The notes beneath the pieces are model-generated. The model did no database searches, was not told the origin of the DNA, and saw nothing but the letters and a program-made list of their open reading frames with translations. Shown piece after piece: positions 8,435-17,979 of a stretch of DNA of 64,000 nucleotides. Made by a program: the position numbers and the translations under genes. The DNA is from Curtobacterium ammoniigenes NBRC 101786 (GTDB lineage: Bacteria > Actinomycetota > Actinomycetes > Actinomycetales > Microbacteriaceae): assembly GCF_001571045.1 (NCBI RefSeq), contig NZ_BCSV01000004.1:248001-312000 (forward strand). Direction: 5' to 3'. Within the stretch, counting starts at the first letter, position 1. Every line of letters begins with the position of its first letter.

Positions 8435-11400
8435 ATGACCGGACCCGCGCCACGAATTGACGCGATCGACATCGTGCGGTCCGTCGGCCCGCAGGCGTTC
8501 GCCCGCGCCCGGGACATCGTTCGCCAGGGCCTCGTCAGCGGGTTCGCCTTCGATCCGGCGCTGCAGCTCGTCACCGCGCGGGTCGCCGGAACCGCAGCGG
8601 CACCGTACGCCGTTCGGATCACGCTCCGGCCGACTGCTCACGACACCCTCCGCCCGGTGGCTTCCGGGTGCACCTGCCCGATCGGGTCGGCGTGCAAGCA
8701 TGCCGCCGCGGTGCTCCTTACGATGAACGCGCAGGCCGTGCGGTCGACGGTCGACGCTCCCGATCCTCGGGACTGGCGGGCGGAACTCGCTCGCCTCCTC
8801 GCGGACGCCGACCCCGACGCGCCGACCCAGACCGTTCCGCTCGCGCTGCAGTTCGAAGTACGCGACGTCCGTCGGACGACCAAGCTCGGTGTCCGGCCGC
8901 TGGTGCGCAGCGCGAACGGCAATTGGGTGCGTGGACAGCTCACCTGGGCATCGCTGCCGTACTCGATGCATCGGCTGGGTCTCCGTCCGACGCAGCACGC
9001 GTGGTTCATGCAGTTCGCGGCGCTGCACCGTTCCGGCGCGATCACCGGTATCCCGGCGGAGTCTGATTGGCTGCACCTCGACGACTTCGCGTCGCCGCTG
9101 CTCTGGCCGCTCCTCCACCGCGCGGAGGAACTGGCGATCCCGTTCGTCCTCGGAAAGACCGCGGGGCTCGTCCACGTCGGGACGGAGGCACGGGTGCTGC
9201 TCGACGCGACCCGCGACGGAGCCGGGTCGGTCACGGTGCGGACGACCGCGGTCCTCGATGGTCGGGTCGCCCCTGCCGGACGCGTCGGTGTCATCGGTGA
9301 CCACGGGCTATACACGTGGCGAGACCAGCCGGAGGCGCGTGTGCAGCTGGCGCCCGCCGTCGCGCCGATCCCGGAGGGCCAGCGCCGGATGCTGACGGCT
9401 CGCGAGCGGGTCATCGTCCCCGCCGAGGGCGCCGAGGAGTTCGTCGCCGACTGGTCGGAGCGCCTGGGCGCCGGATCAGGGCTCGTGAGCACCGACGGGT
9501 CGCTCGCACTTCCCGGCGTCGGCACACCCGAGCTCGTGCTGACCGTCGAGTTCCTACCGGACGAACGCATCCGCCTGGAGTGGCGCTGGCATGTCGACGG
9601 CCGCCGCGACCCCGTCTCCATGCATGCTCCGACGCCCGACGCAGCGACGCTGCCAGAGCCTCCCGAATCGGCGCCGTGGTTCGCGGACGCCGTCCTCGCC
9701 GATGACGACGCGATCGAGTTCGCCGAAGAGACATTGCCGCTCCTGCGGCAGCACGAAGCGTTCCGGGTGGTCGTGCGCGGTGAGCGCCCGGCGATCGAAC
9801 ATCTCACGGAGCTGCCGACCCTGCACCTCACGACGGTCGAATCGGTGCACCGCGACTGGTTCGACCTGTCGTTCGTGGTCACCGTGCAGGGGCGGATGGT
9901 GCCGTTCGTCGATGTCATGACCGCGCTCGCGAGCGGGCGGAAGCGCCTGAAGCTCATCGACAACTCGTCGGTGGCGCTGACCAACCCGATGTTCGACCGG
10001 CTGCGCGACCTCATCGAGGAAGCACGATCGCTCGCGGAATGGGAGCCGAACGCTCCGATCCGGCTCCGACCGGAACAGGTCGGGCTGTGGTCCGAGTTCG
10101 ACCAGCTCGCCGCGGAAAGCGATGCCGACGACCGCTGGCGTGCGCTCGCGAGCGGACTTCTCGCGTTCACCGACCCGGAAGCCGCCATCCCGGAACCGGC
10201 GGTGCCCGCCGGACTCACCACGACCCTCCGCCCCTATCAGCGCGACGGCTACGCGTGGCTCACGTTCCTCGCCGAGCATGGGCTCGGCGGTGTGCTCGCC
10301 GACGACATGGGGCTCGGCAAAACGGTCCAGGTGCTCGCGTGGATCGCCGGGCTGCGCGAGCGGAACCCCGAGGACCGCGCGCCCTTCCTGGTTGTCGCGC
10401 CGACCTCGGTGGTGTCCAACTGGGCGAGTGAGGCACGTCGCTTCGTCCCGTGGCTCCGCGTCGCGGCGATCACGGCGACGACGCTGAAGCAGCACGACCT
10501 GGTGGCGACCGCAGCCGTGGCCGCCGACATCGTGGTGACCTCCTACGCCCTGTTGCGCTTGGACGCGTCCGAGTATCAGGCGGTGACGTGGCGCGCACTC
10601 GTGCTCGACGAGGCACAGTTCGTGAAGAACCCGGGCTCGCAATCGCACCGCTCTGCCGTCGCAGTGCCGGCACAGACGAAGATCGCGCTCACAGGGACCC
10701 CCCTCGAGAACGGCCTCACCGACCTCTGGTCGCTCTTCGCGATCGTCGCCCCGGGTCTGCTGTCGACGCTCACCCGGTTCACCGACGACTACGTCAAGCC
10801 GCTTGCCTCCGACGACCTGACCCCAGAGGCGCGGCAGGCGCGCACGGATCGCCTGCGTCGTCGAATTCGACCGCTCATGCTTCGACGGACGAAAGCCGCA
10901 GTCGCAACCGACCTCCCGGAGAAGCAGGAGCAGGTGCTCCGTCTCGATCTCGATCCCACGCATCGAGAACGGTACGACCGAACGCTCAACCGAGAGCGGC
11001 TGAAGCTCCTCGATCTCGTCGACGACCTCGATCGACACCGGATGACCGTCTTCCGGTCGCTGACACTCTTACGGATGCTCGCGCTGTCGCCGGCCCTCGT
11101 GTCGGAAGCGGACGCCGAGATCCCGAGTGCCAAGCTCGACGTGCTGCTCGATGAGCTCGCGCAGCTCGCATCCGAAGGCCGCCGCGCGCTGGTCTTCAGC
11201 CAGTTCACGTCGTTCCTCCGGCTCGTCGGCGACGCGCTCGATGAGCGCGGCCTGTCCTACGAATACCTCGACGGCGCCACTCGGCAGCGGCAGCGAGTAG
11301 TCGACCGATTCCGAAACGGCACCGCGACCGCGTTCCTCATCTCGCTGAAAGCCGGCGGGTTCGGCCTCAACCTCACCGAAGCCGACACCGTCTTCGTGCT

Positions 11401-11629
11401 CGACCCGTGGTGGAATCCGGCGGCCGAGAATCAAGCGGTCGATCGCGCTCATCGGATCGGTCAGCGGAACCCGGTGACCGTGATCCGCCTGATTGCAGAG
11501 AACACGATCGAAGAGAAAGTGCTCGCGCTAGCGACTCAGAAGGCGGCCCTGTTCGACGCCATGATCGACGACGATCAGCTGTTCGCCGGGGCGCTCACCG
11601 CCGCGGATGTGCGTGCGCTGCTCGAGTAG
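8435..11629 (+). CDS. SWIM zinc-finger SNF2/DEAD-box helicase
   Basis: A 1064-aa DNA translocase. A SWIM zinc finger (GCTCPIGSACKHAAAVLL, about 78-95) sits in the N-terminus. The SNF2 core has ADDMGLGKT (motif I, about 621), VLDEAQFVKN (motif II, about 722), LTGTPLENGL (motif III, about 752), SLKAGGFGLNLTEA (about 968) and DRAHRIGQ (motif VI, about 1002). These proteins remodel or translocate on DNA and are often linked to repair. GACGAT (8423-8428) ends 6 nt before the ATG. Followed by the convergent small acidic gene. Confidence 0.92.
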   Translation: MTGPAPRIDAIDIVRSVGPQAFARARDIVRQGLVSGFAFDPALQLVTARVAGTAAAPYAVRITLRPTAHDTLRPVASGCTCPIGSACKHAAAVLLTMNAQAVRSTVDAPDPRDWRAELARLLADADPDAPTQTVPLALQFEVRDVRRTTKLGVRPLVRSANGNWVRGQLTWASLPYSMHRLGLRPTQHAWFMQFAALHRSGAITGIPAESDWLHLDDFASPLLWPLLHRAEELAIPFVLGKTAGLVHVGTEARVLLDATRDGAGSVTVRTTAVLDGRVAPAGRVGVIGDHGLYTWRDQPEARVQLAPAVAPIPEGQRRMLTARERVIVPAEGAEEFVADWSERLGAGSGLVSTDGSLALPGVGTPELVLTVEFLPDERIRLEWRWHVDGRRDPVSMHAPTPDAATLPEPPESAPWFADAVLADDDAIEFAEETLPLLRQHEAFRVVVRGERPAIEHLTELPTLHLTTVESVHRDWFDLSFVVTVQGRMVPFVDVMTALASGRKRLKLIDNSSVALTNPMFDRLRDLIEEARSLAEWEPNAPIRLRPEQVGLWSEFDQLAAESDADDRWRALASGLLAFTDPEAAIPEPAVPAGLTTTLRPYQRDGYAWLTFLAEHGLGGVLADDMGLGKTVQVLAWIAGLRERNPEDRAPFLVVAPTSVVSNWASEARRFVPWLRVAAITATTLKQHDLVATAAVAADIVVTSYALLRLDASEYQAVTWRALVLDEAQFVKNPGSQSHRSAVAVPAQTKIALTGTPLENGLTDLWSLFAIVAPGLLSTLTRFTDDYVKPLASDDLTPEARQARTDRLRRRIRPLMLRRTKAAVATDLPEKQEQVLRLDLDPTHRERYDRTLNRERLKLLDLVDDLDRHRMTVFRSLTLLRMLALSPALVSEADAEIPSAKLDVLLDELAQLASEGRRALVFSQFTSFLRLVGDALDERGLSYEYLDGATRQRQRVVDRFRNGTATAFLISLKAGGFGLNLTEADTVFVLDPWWNPAAENQAVDRAHRIGQRNPVTVIRLIAENTIEEKVLALATQKAALFDAMIDDDQLFAGALTAADVRALLE

Positions 11630-11661
11630 GAGCAGACGTGCGTTCGCTGCGGGAACAGCGT

Positions 11662-11877
11662 TCAGGCAGCTGGGGCCCCGCCGTCGGGGCCTTGCGGATC
11701 GGGCTCGTTCGCCGCGACGTCGTCGAGTTCGGCGTCACGCTCGGCGCTCTGCCCGTCGTCGGCCATGACGCTCTCGCGATCGGTCGCGTGGTAGTGGGCG
11801 GCAGCCTCCTTGGCGTCCTCGATCGCATGTTCGCTGCGCTCGAGGGCCGTCTCCTCGTGATTGTTCTGATCGCTCAT
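11662..11877 (-). CDS. small acidic hydrophilic protein
   Basis: A 71-aa protein beginning MSDQNNHEETALERSEHA, highly charged and without hydrophobic segments, likely disordered. No family recognised. TAGCGT (minus-strand 11890-11885) ends 7 nt before the ATG, and no ribosome site is visible, supporting this start over longer frames. It ends 32 bp from the helicase stop. Confidence 0.6.
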   Translation of the reverse strand: MSDQNNHEETALERSEHAIEDAKEAAAHYHATDRESVMADDGQSAERDAELDDVAANEPDPQGPDGGAPAA

Positions 11878-12118
11878 GGTGTCGACGCTACCCGGCGTGT
11901 CAGGGCCACGCCGGACTCCGCTGCACCATGAGCGGTTCCGCCGCCTCGCGGCGTCCCTCGAGTCCCGATCGAGAAAGGACCATCCGGCGTGCAGCGGAGG
12001 TGTGATTTGGCGGGTGAGCATTTCGTCGAACGCTCCCTGCCACAGTCGTTTCATCGCTGGGGACGGCCCGGAGCGTGCTTCGCTCGCAGCAACGTTGGGG
12101 GTTGAACGAAGGAGCGAG

Positions 12119-13321
12119 ATGAACGACCACGAAGCGAACGACGGCGATAGCGCCCTGAGCGCGACACTGGCACAGCCCGTGACGAGGCGCACCGCCCTGT
12201 CTGCGGCCGCCATCGCAGCTCCCGCCGTAGCGCTGAGTCTGGCGGCGCCCGCCGCCGCCGCGTCAGCCGGAACCACCCTCACTCTTGCGGCTCCCGCGTC
12301 CGCGCCAGTGACATCCGACATCAACAGCCAAATCGTGGTGACCGTGAAGACCGTCTCTGGGGTACCGCTCGTGGGTGAGGCCGTCCTGTTCGCAGTCGAC
12401 CCCACCTCCGTCGGTTCCTTCCCCGGGGGATCCGGGCAAGGAAGTGGCGTCACGAATGACGCGGGGCAGGCGCAACCCACGAACCTTCAGCTGACGGCTC
12501 CGGGAACACTCGCGATCACAGCAACCACGGGCTCGGCAACGGACACTCGGACGATCACTGTGGTCCCGCTGGCGCTCGCGTTCGACGCCCCGGATTGGGT
12601 GGAGCACGGAACGGCGCCCGTCACGCTGACCGGACACGCCGAAGGACCGGCCGGGACAACACTGTCCGTTGAGTACGACACGGCCGGCACCGGCCCGGCG
12701 ACCGTGACGACGACCGCTGACGGAACATTCGCGCTCCCTGTCCAGGTGTCCGCGGGAGCGACGAGCACCGTGACCGTCAGCTCGCCGCTTCACGCGCCAA
12801 TCAGTGCAACGGTGACGCAGTACACGGGATACATCGAGATGCCCGCCTGTCGCATCTTCTACACCCCAGAGTCCGCGGGCATTTCCGGCCGCGTCGTTGG
12901 CACGCCCTACCCTCCGACCGTGACAATGGTCGACTCGCACAATTCGAGTGATGTCGTCACCGCTACGGTCAACCCAATCGACGGATCATTCACCGCGGTT
13001 CCCCCCTACTACGGCAATTCACAGGTCACCATTGCCGCCCCGGGCTTCATCGGCCCGACCATCGCCGCAAATCGGGGCTCCACGTCAATGCTCGCGGGCG
13101 TGCTACCCGCCGTTGCCGCTGTCCCTTTCAATGGTTCCGTAACCTTGGCTTTTTCCAATACCGAACGCGTATCGGTTAAATACCCGAATGGGTTCTCCGG
13201 CCCCGCGGCCCTCGCGTCTGGGGATCCGTTCGTCGTTACGAATACGATTCCCGGCGCCTTTGGAACCATCACCCTGACCGGTGCCAATACCTACAAGATT
13301 CCGGCGATCTCACTCGGCTAG
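12119..13321 (+). CDS. Tat-exported Ig-like repeat protein
   Basis: A 400-aa protein. The N-terminus has TRRTALSAAAIAAPAVALS (about residues 22-40) ending AAPAAAASA, a twin-arginine-like signal with a Sec/Tat cleavage site near residue 50. The mature part reads as Ig-like beta domains (SQIVVTVKTVSGVPLVGEAV, then GTLAITATTGSATDTRTITV) of the big-1/bacterial Ig type. No LPxTG tail, so it is probably released or loosely held. GAAGGAG lies 5-6 nt before the ATG. The last 250 bp are clearly more A/T-rich than neighbours. Its TAG shares CTAG with nagA's stop. Confidence 0.75.
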   Translation: MNDHEANDGDSALSATLAQPVTRRTALSAAAIAAPAVALSLAAPAAAASAGTTLTLAAPASAPVTSDINSQIVVTVKTVSGVPLVGEAVLFAVDPTSVGSFPGGSGQGSGVTNDAGQAQPTNLQLTAPGTLAITATTGSATDTRTITVVPLALAFDAPDWVEHGTAPVTLTGHAEGPAGTTLSVEYDTAGTGPATVTTTADGTFALPVQVSAGATSTVTVSSPLHAPISATVTQYTGYIEMPACRIFYTPESAGISGRVVGTPYPPTVTMVDSHNSSDVVTATVNPIDGSFTAVPPYYGNSQVTIAAPGFIGPTIAANRGSTSMLAGVLPAVAAVPFNGSVTLAFSNTERVSVKYPNGFSGPAALASGDPFVVTNTIPGAFGTITLTGANTYKIPAISLG

Positions 13322-14553
13322 GTGGAGCGTGCGGCATCGCGGCGAGAGACAAGCTTGCCGCGGCGCACCGTCGCGCGAACCGCAGCCGTGCTCGGATCAA
13401 TGACGACGAAGTCAGCGGGCGCCCCGTCGGAGAGCGGGGCGCCCAGCCCAAGCGTCGAGGATGCCGTTTGCGACGAGGCCCGTGCGATCTCGGTGAACGA
13501 GGCGCCAGCAGCTCGCAGTCGCATCACGGCTCCGGCGAGCGTGGTCGTGCTGCCGGCAAGCGCACCGTCCGCATCGGTGCGCGCAACGCCGCCCGATACG
13601 GTGACCGCGGAGCCGGCGATCTCGTAGCGACCGTCGGTCAGCCCGGTCGCAGCCATCGCGTCCGACACGAGCGTGAGGCGTCCTCCCGCCGTCCTGCGAA
13701 GCAGCTCGACGACGCGATCATCGAGGTGCTGTCCGTCGACGATGCATTCGAGCGTTAGCCGCGTGTCGGTGAGCGCCACACCGACGGGTCCCGGAGCGCG
13801 ATGGTGGAGCGGCGGCATCGCGTTGAACACGTGTGTGACCACGCTCGCGCCGTGATCGATGGCCGACTCGACCGTGGCGGCATCCGCGTCGGTGTGTCCG
13901 ATCGCGACCACGACGCCGGCCGCGACGAACCGGTCGATGGCGTCGAGCGCCCCCGGGAGTTCCGGCGCAATGGTGACCATGCGCAGGCGGCCACCCGCAG
14001 CCTCCAGAACGTGGTCGATCTCCGCCCGGTCGGGATCGCGGAGCAGGTCAGCCGCATGCGCGCCGCGGCGCGACGGGGCAATCCACGGCCCCTCGAGATG
14101 CAGGCCGACGATATCGCCCTCGTCGACCGCGGTGGAGAGCCGCGCGATCGCCTCGAGGGTGTCCTCTGGACGACCCGTTGCAATGCTCGCCAGCATCGAC
14201 GTGGTGCCGCCGTGCTGGAGCGTTTCCACCGCGCGAGCGATCTCGGTCGTGCTCGCCGTGCTGAAATCCGCGCCCGCGGCGCCATGCACATGCTGGTCCA
14301 CGAAGCCGGGGAGAACGACACCGGCCGCACGCCATGTCGGGAGGCTCGAGTACGCTTCCGGCAGCGCCCCACTTCCGGCGGCGGCCACCGTTCCGCCGTC
14401 GACAACGATCCACGGCGAATCGCGGACCCACCGGTCTTGGGCGTCGCCCTCGGATTCCGTTGCTGACGCGGGCGTTGAGCGCGCAAGCACGGCATATCGG
14501 TCCGGAAGCTGCCGGAACGGCGGCGTCAGCGCGGGCGATTCGGAATGGGTCAT
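13318..14553 (-). CDS. nagA: N-acetylglucosamine-6-phosphate deacetylase
   Basis: A 411-aa amidohydrolase that deacetylates GlcNAc-6-P in amino-sugar recycling. GFVDQHVHGAAGADF (about 97) is the metal-binding HxH-type strand, GLHLEGPWIAPSRRGAH (about 161) the substrate loop, IGHTDADA and THVFNAMPPLHHRAPGPVG follow, and LVSDAMAATGL carries the catalytic Asp. Length fits NagA. Start at MTHSESPALT; TATCCT (14567-14562 on the minus strand) ends 8 nt upstream. Divergent from the AraC gene, which might regulate it, but no operator is obvious. Confidence 0.92.
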   Translation of the reverse strand: MTHSESPALTPPFRQLPDRYAVLARSTPASATESEGDAQDRWVRDSPWIVVDGGTVAAAGSGALPEAYSSLPTWRAAGVVLPGFVDQHVHGAAGADFSTASTTEIARAVETLQHGGTTSMLASIATGRPEDTLEAIARLSTAVDEGDIVGLHLEGPWIAPSRRGAHAADLLRDPDRAEIDHVLEAAGGRLRMVTIAPELPGALDAIDRFVAAGVVVAIGHTDADAATVESAIDHGASVVTHVFNAMPPLHHRAPGPVGVALTDTRLTLECIVDGQHLDDRVVELLRRTAGGRLTLVSDAMAATGLTDGRYEIAGSAVTVSGGVARTDADGALAGSTTTLAGAVMRLRAAGASFTEIARASSQTASSTLGLGAPLSDGAPADFVVIDPSTAAVRATVRRGKLVSRRDAARST

Positions 14554-14643
14554 CGATGCCGAGGATAGTGGCCGACGTTCGGGGCGTACCGTGGTCGGTA
14601 GCGCTTCACCGGCGCTGGGATCAGGAACCCAAGGGGGCTTGCG

Positions 14644-15690
14644 ATGCAGGCATTCGACGAGCGCGCCCGCGCGCGCACAACCGCGGTCGATGCACCACCG
14701 GACGCACCGCGGCACCGGATCGACATGGACGCCGACGAAGGAGCGCGCAGGCCGCGCGAATCGACGGTCGTGAGCACGGAGATCCACGGATCGGATCCCG
14801 AGGCTGCCGCAGCGATGTATGCCGAGGCGTACGAGTCGACGCACGTGCGATTCGAACCGATCATGGACGACTTCGCGTACTCGTACCGTGTGACGGGCGA
14901 CGATCGCGTGACGCTCCGATCCTCCTCCATCGCCGCCACGCGCAGTGGATCGCCGCGAGGCCTCCGGCAATACATTCTCGGATGGTCGAATCAGCACACG
15001 TTCACCGTCGACGACGACGCGTTCGGAACGGTCGCGGTCGACCGCGGAGTGCCGATCATGCTGCCGCTCGGGCGCGCGGTCCGGGTCTCCGCTCCCTCCG
15101 GAACCATGCAGTTCGTGCATATCGACGCCGGGTTCCTCGAGGATGTCGCCGCGCTGATGACCGGAGAGCCGCCGGAGTCGCTGTCGCTTCCGGTCATGGT
15201 CGATGCGGACGCCATCGCCGCGCTCCGAACCGCACTGTGCCGAGTCGTGCCAGCGCTGCTCTGTGCTTCGACGGATGGGCAGCGCCGGAGTGCGCTCGAT
15301 GTCGAGCTCGGAGAGACCATCTTGCGCGCGTTCGCACCCTTCCGCGATTCGCTCGACGGCACCGGGCATTCGGCGGTGAATCGGGCGAAGGACGCGATGC
15401 TCGCGCAGTACGCCAGGCCGCTGACCGTCGCGGACGTCGCCGAAGCAGCGGGCGTGAGCGTACGGACGCTGCAGCAGGCCTTCCTCGGCGAGACCGGCGC
15501 CGGCCCGATGCATTACCTGCACGAGCTTCGCCTCGCCAAGTGCCGCCTGGCGCTCCGGCGGGCGAATGCGGGCGAGACGGTCGCCGAGGTGGCGCGCACG
15601 TGCGGCTTCCGGCACATGGGCCGGTTCGCCGGAGACTATGTGGGCAAGTACGACGAGTACCCGAGCGACACGATCCGCAGGCACTGGTAA
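14644..15690 (+). CDS. AraC-family transcriptional regulator
   Basis: A 348-aa DNA-binding protein. Residues about 50-220 resemble the AraC-binding-like cupin domain of the actinobacterial type, and the last 100 residues hold two helix-turn-helices: LTVADVAEAAGVSVRTLQQAF and AEVARTCGFRHMGRFAGDY, with the family's closing YPSDT-like segment. Ligand unknown. AAGGGGG lies 6-7 nt before the ATG. Divergent from nagA and convergent with the S9 peptidase. Confidence 0.9.
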   Translation: MQAFDERARARTTAVDAPPDAPRHRIDMDADEGARRPRESTVVSTEIHGSDPEAAAAMYAEAYESTHVRFEPIMDDFAYSYRVTGDDRVTLRSSSIAATRSGSPRGLRQYILGWSNQHTFTVDDDAFGTVAVDRGVPIMLPLGRAVRVSAPSGTMQFVHIDAGFLEDVAALMTGEPPESLSLPVMVDADAIAALRTALCRVVPALLCASTDGQRRSALDVELGETILRAFAPFRDSLDGTGHSAVNRAKDAMLAQYARPLTVADVAEAAGVSVRTLQQAFLGETGAGPMHYLHELRLAKCRLALRRANAGETVAEVARTCGFRHMGRFAGDYVGKYDEYPSDTIRRHW

Positions 15691-15711
15691 CCCGCGGAGG
15701 CGTTCGACGAC

Positions 15712-17871
15712 TCAGTCACCCGGCGCTTCAGTGATCCCGATACGGTTCGTGAGCGGCGCGCCTCCGAGAGTGTGCTGATCGCAGAACGCGAACACGGTCT
15801 CATTCCAGACGCGCGCATTCGAGGGCGTCATCACCCAGTGGTTCTCGCCGGTGAGTTGCAGGAATCGGTGTGGCATGTGCGCAGGCTCTCCGTCGAATCC
15901 GGACACGAGATCCCACCATGCGCGGAGCGCTTCCGAGATCGGAACCCGATAGTCACGATTCCCGTGCACCAGCAGCATTGGAGTGGTGATGCGGTGGGCG
16001 GTCCGGTCGGGTGAGTTCGCCGCGTACCAGTCGGGGTGCTCGGCTTCGGTTCCGAAGATCGCGTTCTTGTTCTCGGCCGCGTCCGTGGTGTCGTGCTGTT
16101 GGTCGAGCGACCAGAGCCCGGCATGCGTGACGATGCAACGGAACCGGTCGGTGTGGCCGGCTATCCAGTTGGTCATGTATCCGCCGAAACTGGCGCCGAG
16201 GAGCGCAACCCGGTCTCGGTCGAGCGGGAGGCTCGGGTCGTCCAGGACGCTGTCGAGGAGACCTTCGATCTCGTGCCAGACCACGTCGGCACGGTGGGGC
16301 CATGCGCGGTCGATGACCTCCTGGCCGTACCCCGTGGAGAGCGCCGGGTCCGGAAGGAGCACGGCATACCCGCGCTCGACGGCGAGCCACGGGTTCCAGC
16401 GCCAGGACCACGCGTTCCAGCTCGAGAAGGGTCCGCCGTGTACCCAGACCATCACGGGCACGGTCGCCGATGCGGGTGCGGGCGCGCCATCCGTGCTCGC
16501 CGCACGGTCCGCACTTTCGGGGAGAACGAGCCATCCGGGGACGTCGACGCCATCAAGGGTAGCTGCGACCCGGCGCACCGTCCCGGGCAGGGTGTCGATG
16601 CGACCGGGTGCCGGGATCGTGTCGATCCGCACTGGATCGGCCTCCGCCTCGGCAGCTGCCTTGCCACCGTTCGAAAGGTCGATGCGGACCGGCGTTGCGG
16701 GCGAATCCATTGCGGTTCGGAGCGCGAAGAGCACGCTCCCGTCGGGGTGGGCGATCGGATGACTGTAGACGGCATCGTCGGCGATGGTCCGCAGGATGTC
16801 GCCGGTCCTGGGGTCGACGGCGACGACGGCTCCCCGGCCGTGCAGATCCCCCGTCACGAAGACGGTCTCGCCGTCGGCGGACCAGATAGCGTCGGTCCAG
16901 TCGAGGTCACCGAGCTCGACACGGACTGCTGGGCCGGTGCCGGCTGCCTCACTGCGATCGCTGCTGAGGCTGACGTCGCTGACGTCCCGCGCGGCGGAAT
17001 GCGCTCCCGATTTGAGCGGAACGATCTCCAGCCAATCCTGATGGGGCGTGTCGTAGGAACCTGGGCGGAAGAAGCCGACGATGGCGTGCCGTCCGTCTGG
17101 TGCGATACGCGGGTGTGACGCATGGGCGCCGGGGCGGTCGACGAGGACCGTCGTCCGTGCGTCGGCGAGTTCGATCCGGGCGATGACACCGTGCGTCGTC
17201 CCTCGGCGGCCGCGCCGCGAGAGGCGTGCGAGGGCGAAGCTTCCGTCACCGGCGACGTCGAAGTCCGGGTTCCGAAGCTGCTGGGCAACATCGGGGGTGA
17301 TGTCCCGCGGGCCGTCTGCACCGATGACGTAGAGGTGCGTCTCGGTATCGCCGAGTTCGTGGTCCCAGAAGCGGATGGGCATACCGTCGTGGAGGATCGC
17401 CGTGATGCCGCGATCGGCGCGGGCCTTTCGTCGCGCCGCGTCGTCGGCGATGTCCGTGGATCCCACGAGCTGCGAGCCGCTGACGACGGTGACACCGCTC
17501 GGCGTGACGACCGGGCCGCTGATTCCACCGGGAAGCGTCGCGATGCACGTGGGTTCACCTGTTCGCGGGAGGCGCCAGAGGCCGGCCTCCTTCGCGTCGT
17601 CCGCAGCACGGGGATCAGGTCGCGCTGAGATGAACAGGAGGCTGCCGTCCGGTTCGAACGCCGGCGCCTGTTCGCCTTCCTCGGAGTGGGTGATCCGACG
17701 GGGCTCTGATCGACCGGTTGGATCGAGTTCCCAGAGCGCCGTCACGTATTTGGCGAGTTTGGCGTCCGGCTCTTGGACGGTGGCGACAAGCCGTGCGCCG
17801 TCGGCGCTGAGCGCGAGGCCGGTGATTCGGGGAACGCGGATGTATGCGTCGAGCGACGAGAACGGAGTCAT
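15712..17871 (-). CDS. S9-family serine peptidase (prolyl oligopeptidase type)
   Basis: A 719-aa peptidase. The N-terminal 420 residues are a beta-propeller with TolB-like strands (ADGARLVATVQEPD, APDGRHAIVGF). The C-terminal alpha/beta-hydrolase domain has LLGASFGGYMTNW (nucleophile Ser, about 556), HGNRDYRVP (Asp, about 644) and GENHWVM (His, about 690). Similar enzymes cleave oligopeptides as acylaminoacyl- or dipeptidyl-peptidases. No signal peptide, so cytosolic. TACCCT inside the adjacent repeat (17884-17879, minus strand) ends 7 nt before the ATG and may be its promoter element. Confidence 0.9.
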   Translation of the reverse strand: MTPFSSLDAYIRVPRITGLALSADGARLVATVQEPDAKLAKYVTALWELDPTGRSEPRRITHSEEGEQAPAFEPDGSLLFISARPDPRAADDAKEAGLWRLPRTGEPTCIATLPGGISGPVVTPSGVTVVSGSQLVGSTDIADDAARRKARADRGITAILHDGMPIRFWDHELGDTETHLYVIGADGPRDITPDVAQQLRNPDFDVAGDGSFALARLSRRGRRGTTHGVIARIELADARTTVLVDRPGAHASHPRIAPDGRHAIVGFFRPGSYDTPHQDWLEIVPLKSGAHSAARDVSDVSLSSDRSEAAGTGPAVRVELGDLDWTDAIWSADGETVFVTGDLHGRGAVVAVDPRTGDILRTIADDAVYSHPIAHPDGSVLFALRTAMDSPATPVRIDLSNGGKAAAEAEADPVRIDTIPAPGRIDTLPGTVRRVAATLDGVDVPGWLVLPESADRAASTDGAPAPASATVPVMVWVHGGPFSSWNAWSWRWNPWLAVERGYAVLLPDPALSTGYGQEVIDRAWPHRADVVWHEIEGLLDSVLDDPSLPLDRDRVALLGASFGGYMTNWIAGHTDRFRCIVTHAGLWSLDQQHDTTDAAENKNAIFGTEAEHPDWYAANSPDRTAHRITTPMLLVHGNRDYRVPISEALRAWWDLVSGFDGEPAHMPHRFLQLTGENHWVMTPSNARVWNETVFAFCDQHTLGGAPLTNRIGITEAPGD

Positions 17872-17874
17872 CGC

Positions 17875-17979
17875 CTTCAGGGTATGCCCGGCGGCTCAGC
17901 CTTCAGGGTATGCCCGGCGGCTCAGCCTTCAGGGCATGCCCGGCGGCTCAGCCATCGAGGGTATGCCCGGCGGCTCAGC
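17875..17979. repeat. 26/27-bp tandem array spanning a gene end and a promoter
   Basis: Units at 17875-17900, 17901-17926 and 17927-17952 are 26 bp; the fourth, 17953-17979, is 27 bp. All share GTATGCCCGGCGGCTCAGC (third copy has one change). The right half is translated as the C-terminal tail of the nuclease-helicase (repeated MAEPPG); the left half is the upstream region of the S9 peptidase. On the minus strand most units contain TACCCT. Confidence 0.92.

Noticed and set aside
8638-10221. 527-aa antisense frame in the helicase gene
   Set aside because: Ser/Arg-rich shadow typical of high-GC antisense frames; the sense frame carries all SNF2 motifs.
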